Shown here: piece by piece, positions 51,507 through 54,801 of the stretch
How positions within the stretch are numbered: the first letter of the stretch is position 1
Layout: the number at the start of each line of letters is the position of its first letter
NCBI GenBank assembly: GCA_013297695.1
Contig: JAAFHX010000004.1
Coordinates: forward strand, 1 to 54,801
Length of the DNA: 54,801 nt
Source of the DNA: Rhodobacterales bacterium
Lineage (GTDB): Bacteria > Pseudomonadota > Alphaproteobacteria > Rhodobacterales > Rhodobacteraceae
Reading direction: 5' to 3'
Made by a program: the position numbers and the translations under genes
The notes under the pieces: model-generated
Told to the model about the DNA's origin: nothing
What the model saw: only the letters and a program-made list of their open reading frames with translations
The model's database searches: none

Positions 51507-51955
51507 TTCAGGTACTCCCCGGCCACGTCGATGACGAGGTCCTCGATCTCGCGGCGGTTTTCGGCGGACAGGCCGAGGTAGGGGCGCGCGGGAATGCCGC
51601 GCCCGCCGAACTGCTGGATCGCGGAATAGGGCGTGCGCGTGCCCACGCGGACGGTCGTGCCGTTGCTGTAGTTCTGAATGCTGCCCAAAAGGTTCTCTTT
51701 GTTGATCAGCAGCGAAGCGGCGGGCGCGGTTGCGGCGCGTCGCGCGGCATGGCGCTCCGACCACGGTTCCCAGGGCGTGCCGTCGGGCGCGGTCTTTTCG
51801 TCGACGAGTCGGAGATACGTTTGGTCTTCGATTGCCGAGCTGACCTTGTCCCTGATCTGCGCCACGCCATCAGACCCCAGCCGCGCAAAGACGCGGTCGA
51901 TCTCGGCCATCGCCCGGGCATCCAGCGTGACGGTCAGCTCCACCCCGGCGGCCAT
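51503..51955 (-). CDS. Phage virion morphogenesis protein (Mu gpG/P2 gpS family)
   Basis: A 150-aa protein matching the tail-completion family shared by P2 S and Mu G: IEDQTYLRLVDEKTAPDGTPWEPWSERHAARR, then ENLLGSIQNYSNGTTVRVGTRTPYSAIQQFGGRGIPARPYLGLSAENRREIEDLV. It caps or stabilises the tail at the head junction. It starts with ATG overlapping the gp36 stop by one base. Confidence 0.92.
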   Translation of the reverse strand: MAAGVELTVTLDARAMAEIDRVFARLGSDGVAQIRDKVSSAIEDQTYLRLVDEKTAPDGTPWEPWSERHAARRAATAPAASLLINKENLLGSIQNYSNGTTVRVGTRTPYSAIQQFGGRGIPARPYLGLSAENRREIEDLVIDVAGEYLK

Positions 51956-52395
51956 CAGAGGTCCCGCATCTGCTGGCGGGTGAACAGCTTGTCCGGCCCG
52001 CCCGAAACGATGGGCTGCGGCCCCCGGAAATCGCCGTCCTCGGTCACGCCTCCGATGGGGGTCGTGAACACGAGGTTCGCCTTTCCGGCGGCCAGATCGC
52101 GCAGCCGCGCCAGGGCGCGTTCGTACCGCTTGTCGATCTCGTCGGTCATCAACTCGCCCGAAAGCGCCAGACGGTACACCGCGATGTCGACGCACAACTG
52201 CGTCAGCACCAGCGGCACCTCGGCCAGCGGCAGGCTGTGGCGCGGGGCCAGATAGCTGTCGATCTCGGCCGTCGCATAGTTCAGCGCCACCGCGACCGCC
52301 GCCGAATCCGGCACGCCGTCGCGGTCATGATCCGCCACGACCAGCGCGTTGTGGCCGTACAGGGTCGCAATGTCGGACTGCGTGGCGTAGGGCAT
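51955..52395 (-). CDS. Mu gp36-type protein (DUF1320)
   Basis: A 146-aa protein of the DUF1320 family: PYATQSDIATLYG at the start, ALNYATAEIDSYLAPRHSLPLAEVPLVLTQLCVDIAVYRL in the middle and EIDKRYERALARLRDLAAGKANL later are characteristic. It is probably a head-completion/connector protein between capsid and tail. The 162 bases upstream contain only short hairpins and no gene. Confidence 0.93.
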   Translation of the reverse strand: MPYATQSDIATLYGHNALVVADHDRDGVPDSAAVAVALNYATAEIDSYLAPRHSLPLAEVPLVLTQLCVDIAVYRLALSGELMTDEIDKRYERALARLRDLAAGKANLVFTTPIGGVTEDGDFRGPQPIVSGGPDKLFTRQQMRDL

Positions 52396-52557
52396 CGGAG
52401 GCTCCGGAAATCAGGGTGCCGGTCTCTCCCGGCGGTCAGGGGCCTCGTTCCCCCTCGTCAACGCACACCGCAGTGCGCCTGCCTACTCGGATCGCCGGGG
52501 GCGGGTTCTCATTCGCCCGTGCCTCCCCCGGTTCGCGACTGATCCTTTCGCTCGGGA

Positions 52558-52926
52558 TCAGGGAGCCGCCTTCAGGTCGCCCCAGACCTCGGCCACCAGC
52601 GCCGCCGTCAGGCCCCTGGTCACCTCGGGCAGGGCCGCGCGGATGGCGGCGGTTCTGGGCACGCCCTTGCCGTCAAAATCGCTTGGTGCCAGTTTGCCGA
52701 TGGCAACGCGCACGGCTTCTTTCAGATCGGTCGTGTCCGGCGCGCCTGGCGGCGGGGCCGCTGCCATCTCCTTCAGGGCGCGGCCGACGACGCCAAGGGC
52801 CGCCAGCGTGGTGAACACCGGCACCGGCAGGGTGATCGGCGCGCCGGGTTCGTAGAGCACGCCGTCATGGTCCAGCCGGGACAGCACCCGGCCCGTGACC
52901 ATCGGCGGATCAGCCTGGTCCGACAT
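52558..52926 (-). CDS. Mu gp35-like small head protein
   Basis: A 122-aa protein between major capsid and gp36, the position of Mu gp35/FluMu HI1506-type proteins. The start (VTGRVLSRLDHDGVLYEPGAPITLPVPVFTTLAALGVV) fits the pattern of those proteins; the rest is Ala/Pro-rich and ends in a short helical domain (FDGKGVPRTAAIRAALPEVTRGLTAALVAEVWGDL). Function unknown; assignment is mainly by position. Confidence 0.65.
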   Translation of the reverse strand: MSDQADPPMVTGRVLSRLDHDGVLYEPGAPITLPVPVFTTLAALGVVGRALKEMAAAPPPGAPDTTDLKEAVRVAIGKLAPSDFDGKGVPRTAAIRAALPEVTRGLTAALVAEVWGDLKAAP

Positions 52927-52936
52927 CCCGGCCCCC

Positions 52937-53914
52937 TTACGCGACGGCGTTCTGGACGAAGTAGCCCAGGTCCTGCGCCACGATCAGTTCCTTGACGCGT
53001 TCGCCCGCGCGGATGCGGAAGCCGCCCTCCAGGCCGATGTCCGGGTCCTCGATCCGGCCCGAAATCGGCTCGCCGTAGGCGGCAGTCAGACCAAAGGTCA
53101 TGATTCCGCCTTCGACCTGGGCCATCGGGTTCAGGTGAAGTGCCGCGATGTGCTTGCCCCAGGCGCGCGACAGCGTCGGCGTCTGGCCGGGCTTGGCGGT
53201 GTTGATCGATGCGTCGCCGATCAGCAGTTGCGTGACGCCTTCGCCCGCGAACAGTTCCAGGAACTGTTCGCGGTTGACGATGCCGCCGGTCGTCGTGGTG
53301 CCCTTGACGGCATTGACGACCTTGGGGTGCATCGACAGCTTCGACCAGACGTCGCGCCCCATCACCAGCGTGTTGGCGGGCATGCCCGACATCGTGCCGT
53401 TGATCGCCGTGACGATGACGCCGAACGGATCGCTGTTCACATAGTCGCTCAACTGCGTCGTGCCCGACAGCGTGATGCGGCGGGTGGCGGCATAGGTGTT
53501 CAGGTTGAAGACCAGACCCGCCGCGCGCGCTTCGCGGATATCTTCGATGGTCCGGATCAGCGACATGGTCGCCTGCTGCTCGGGATCGACGATGCTGCGG
53601 CCCTGCGCACGGGCATCCTGCGCCGCCCGGATATCGGAATAGGGGATCGGCACGTCCAGGCCGAAATCATCCACCGACGCCGTCACTTCGGTGCTGGAAA
53701 ACTCGATCTGGCTCGTGCGGCCCTTGCGGCTGACCCGCGCGTCCGGCGTGTTGAACGCCTCGCCGACGGGATAGACGGTGTACTTGAACCGCTCGGCGCT
53801 GACCTGAATGCGCGGCAGCACACGATCTGCGATCCGGTCCTGCTCGCGGTTCCGATAGCCGATGGCGATGGCCGACAGGGCCGGATCGATGGTGAAGGGG
53901 CGGGTGACGGGCAT
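52937..53914 (-). CDS. Major capsid protein
   Basis: A 325-aa HK97-fold-type capsid candidate. Features common to this capsid group are FTIDPALSAIAIGYRNREQDRIADRVLPRIQV, the beta-hinge region FKYTVYPVGEAFNTPDARVSRKG, then MGRDVWSKLSMHPKVVNAVKGTTTTGGIVNREQFLELF, and the end RAGERVKELIVAQDLGYFVQNAVA. It lies after the scaffold/protease and decoration genes, as in Mu-like phages. No N-terminal propeptide is obvious. Confidence 0.9.
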   Translation of the reverse strand: MPVTRPFTIDPALSAIAIGYRNREQDRIADRVLPRIQVSAERFKYTVYPVGEAFNTPDARVSRKGRTSQIEFSSTEVTASVDDFGLDVPIPYSDIRAAQDARAQGRSIVDPEQQATMSLIRTIEDIREARAAGLVFNLNTYAATRRITLSGTTQLSDYVNSDPFGVIVTAINGTMSGMPANTLVMGRDVWSKLSMHPKVVNAVKGTTTTGGIVNREQFLELFAGEGVTQLLIGDASINTAKPGQTPTLSRAWGKHIAALHLNPMAQVEGGIMTFGLTAAYGEPISGRIEDPDIGLEGGFRIRAGERVKELIVAQDLGYFVQNAVA

Positions 53915-53938
53915 GATGCTCTCTTTCCGGTCTGCGGG

Positions 53939-54325
53939 TTACGGGGTGCGCAGCAGGCTGGGCTGCACCAGGACCTCGACGAAGTCGCCGACAACACCCG
54001 GCTCCAGCGCGATGCCGACGATCCGCACCGTGGTGGCCGCGACGGCCACGGCGGCGATGGCGCGGCCCGAAGCGTCGGACGTCAGCGCCGCACCGGCGGT
54101 CACCGTGCCGCCCAGCTCGACCGAGGCCACGCCCTGGACGACCACGTCGACCATGTCGCCGCTGGCCCCCGCCATGCGTTCGAACACGCCGATGCTGGGG
54201 TCGGTGTTGGCGGCGGCCGGGGCCACCCGGGCGCTGGCCGACACGTCGGAAAACCGGGCGATGCGGCGGGCCGTGGTCGCGGCGCTGGCCTCGAACGGCA
54301 GGATCAGCAGGGGGATCATGGTCAT
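53939..54325 (-). CDS. Capsid decoration/DUF2190-like head protein
   Basis: A 128-aa Ala/Val-rich protein with the trimeric-decoration pattern: VDVVVQGVASVELGGTVTAGAALTSDASGRAIAA and RIVGIALEPGVVGDFVEVLVQPSLL. Such proteins bind capsid surface threefolds. It overlaps the protease/scaffold stop by four bases and precedes the major capsid by 24. Confidence 0.78.
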   Translation of the reverse strand: MTMIPLLILPFEASAATTARRIARFSDVSASARVAPAAANTDPSIGVFERMAGASGDMVDVVVQGVASVELGGTVTAGAALTSDASGRAIAAVAVAATTVRIVGIALEPGVVGDFVEVLVQPSLLRTP

Positions 54326-54801
54326 TTCGGTTGCTCCACGTGGTTGACCGCATCGGCGATGCCGACGGTGATGCCCTTCGCCGCCTGCTCGGCCTGATAG
54401 GCCGCAGCACGGCGGGCGATGTCGGTGGCCTTCTGCTCGGCGTTCAGCGCAAGGTCGGTCGCGGCGGGCTGCCTGCCGTCCAGCCCCGAAGGCGGCGCGA
54501 TCACCGGGGCGCTGGCGATCATCGCGGCGAATCGGTCAAGGCCCCCCTCCTGTCGGCAGGCCGCCAGGTGATAGTCGCGCGATGCCGGTGCGATCCGGCC
54601 CGACGCCGTGGCGGCATCGACGGCGGCGACGATGGCCGCCTCGCGCGCGGCGGCCTCGGCGGCTTCGAAGCCGCGAATGCGGTTCAGCGCCAGATCGTGA
54701 TCGGCGCGGGGCACGAACCGCGCGGGGTCCGGTGCCTGCGCCGCGTTCAGCGCCGTATCGCGGGCCGCTGTCAGGGCGGTGATGGCAACCACGGCATCCG
54801 C
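54322..54801 (-). CDS. Mu-like gpI protease/scaffold, C-terminal fragment
   Basis: The last ~159 codons of a gene that continues past the right edge. FVPRADHDLALNRIRGFEAAEAAAREAAIVAAVDAATASGRIAPASRDYHLAACRQEGGLDRFAAMIASAPVI is the conserved C-terminal (scaffold-like, Z) part of Mu-like I proteins; the protease domain should lie beyond the window. A GTG at 54792 is probably internal. It strongly supports the Mu-like head assignment. Confidence 0.9.
   Translation of the reverse strand, partial: ADAVVAITALTAARDTALNAAQAPDPARFVPRADHDLALNRIRGFEAAEAAAREAAIVAAVDAATASGRIAPASRDYHLAACRQEGGLDRFAAMIASAPVIAPPSGLDGRQPAATDLALNAEQKATDIARRAAAYQAEQAAKGITVGIADAVNHVEQPK

Larger units (their letters stand above)
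37360..54801. mobile_element. Mu-like prophage with P2-like contractile tail (right part)
   Basis: A continuous leftward block of phage structural genes: Mu-type protease/scaffold, decoration, major capsid and gp35/36/37-type connector genes, followed by P2-type tail genes V, W, J, I, fibre, FI, FII, E/E', T, U, X and D. This head/tail combination is known from BcepMu-type transposable phages. Neither end is proved: the left limit is placed in the repeat-rich region after YbjN, and the transposase, lysis and portal/terminase genes would lie beyond the right edge. At least one structural gene (V) carries a nonsense codon, so the element may be defective. Confidence 0.85.

Noticed and set aside
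52396-52557. A small gene between gp36 and the gp35-like gene
   Set aside because: No frame there has a ribosome site and a plausible sequence; only short hairpins are seen.

Overview
The window is high-GC alphaproteobacterial chromosome, most likely from the Rhodobacteraceae/Paracoccaceae. This rests on gene order and family types: a miaB-phoH-ybeY-corC-lnt run feeding into metK, a SAM/SAH-type riboswitch directly before metK (a class known from Rhodobacterales), a class II (CP4-like) EPSP synthase, and an Irr-type Fur regulator divergent from fabA-fabB-fabI.

Layout. Positions 1-10162 hold core housekeeping genes, nearly all on the minus strand: cmk (cut by the window edge), aroA, trmB, queF, metK, lnt, corC, ybeY, phoH and miaB, with a small VOC-family gene on the plus strand. 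Positions 10297-13220 hold an unrecognised plus-strand gene followed by an AT-rich two-gene patch (methyltransferase and family 2 glycosyltransferase) that looks horizontally acquired. Positions 13373-22439 carry an Old Yellow Enzyme, irr, fabA-fabB-fabI, a cluster of REP-like palindromes, two tRNA-Gly(UCC) genes, an SRAP protein, a UshA-like nucleotidase, a DUF952 gene and pyrD. Positions 22522-26793 carry a two-domain polyphosphate kinase 2, a MATE exporter, two hotdog thioesterases and a MerR regulator. Positions 26983-33878 form a beta-oxidation operon: MerR regulator, acyl-CoA dehydrogenase, GST, thiolase, cupin and FadB-like protein. A dense set of TGACGT/ACGTCA half-sites lies in front of it. 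Positions 33892-37253 carry a Hint-domain protein, a 2-hydroxyacid dehydrogenase, a CsaA-like protein, proC and a YbjN-domain gene.

From about 37.4 kb to the right edge lies a prophage, transcribed leftward. Its head module is Mu-like (gpI-type protease/scaffold, decoration protein, major capsid, gp35-like, gp36/DUF1320, gpG-like, gp37/DUF1834). Its contractile tail module is P2-like (V, W, J, I, fibre and chaperone, FI sheath, FII tube, E/E', T, U, X, D). A large Ig-repeat/beta-helix tail protein is the last gene. The transposase and early genes would lie beyond the right edge. Almost every gene overlaps its neighbour by 1-8 bases.

Main points for a second look: an in-frame TAA in the baseplate gene V; a canonical T TTT TTC slippery site that would fuse the E and E' frames; a lower-GC plus-strand gene placed antisense between X and D; a cluster of GCGAAA(A)GGG-type motifs at the presumed prophage end; a metK promoter that overlaps the lnt stop codon just before the riboswitch; and paired MerR regulators around a shared operator-like region. 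I did not find a clearly novel multi-gene defence or biosynthetic system. The best candidates for undescribed biology are the antisense prophage gene, the unrecognised 289-aa gene and the AT-rich island.
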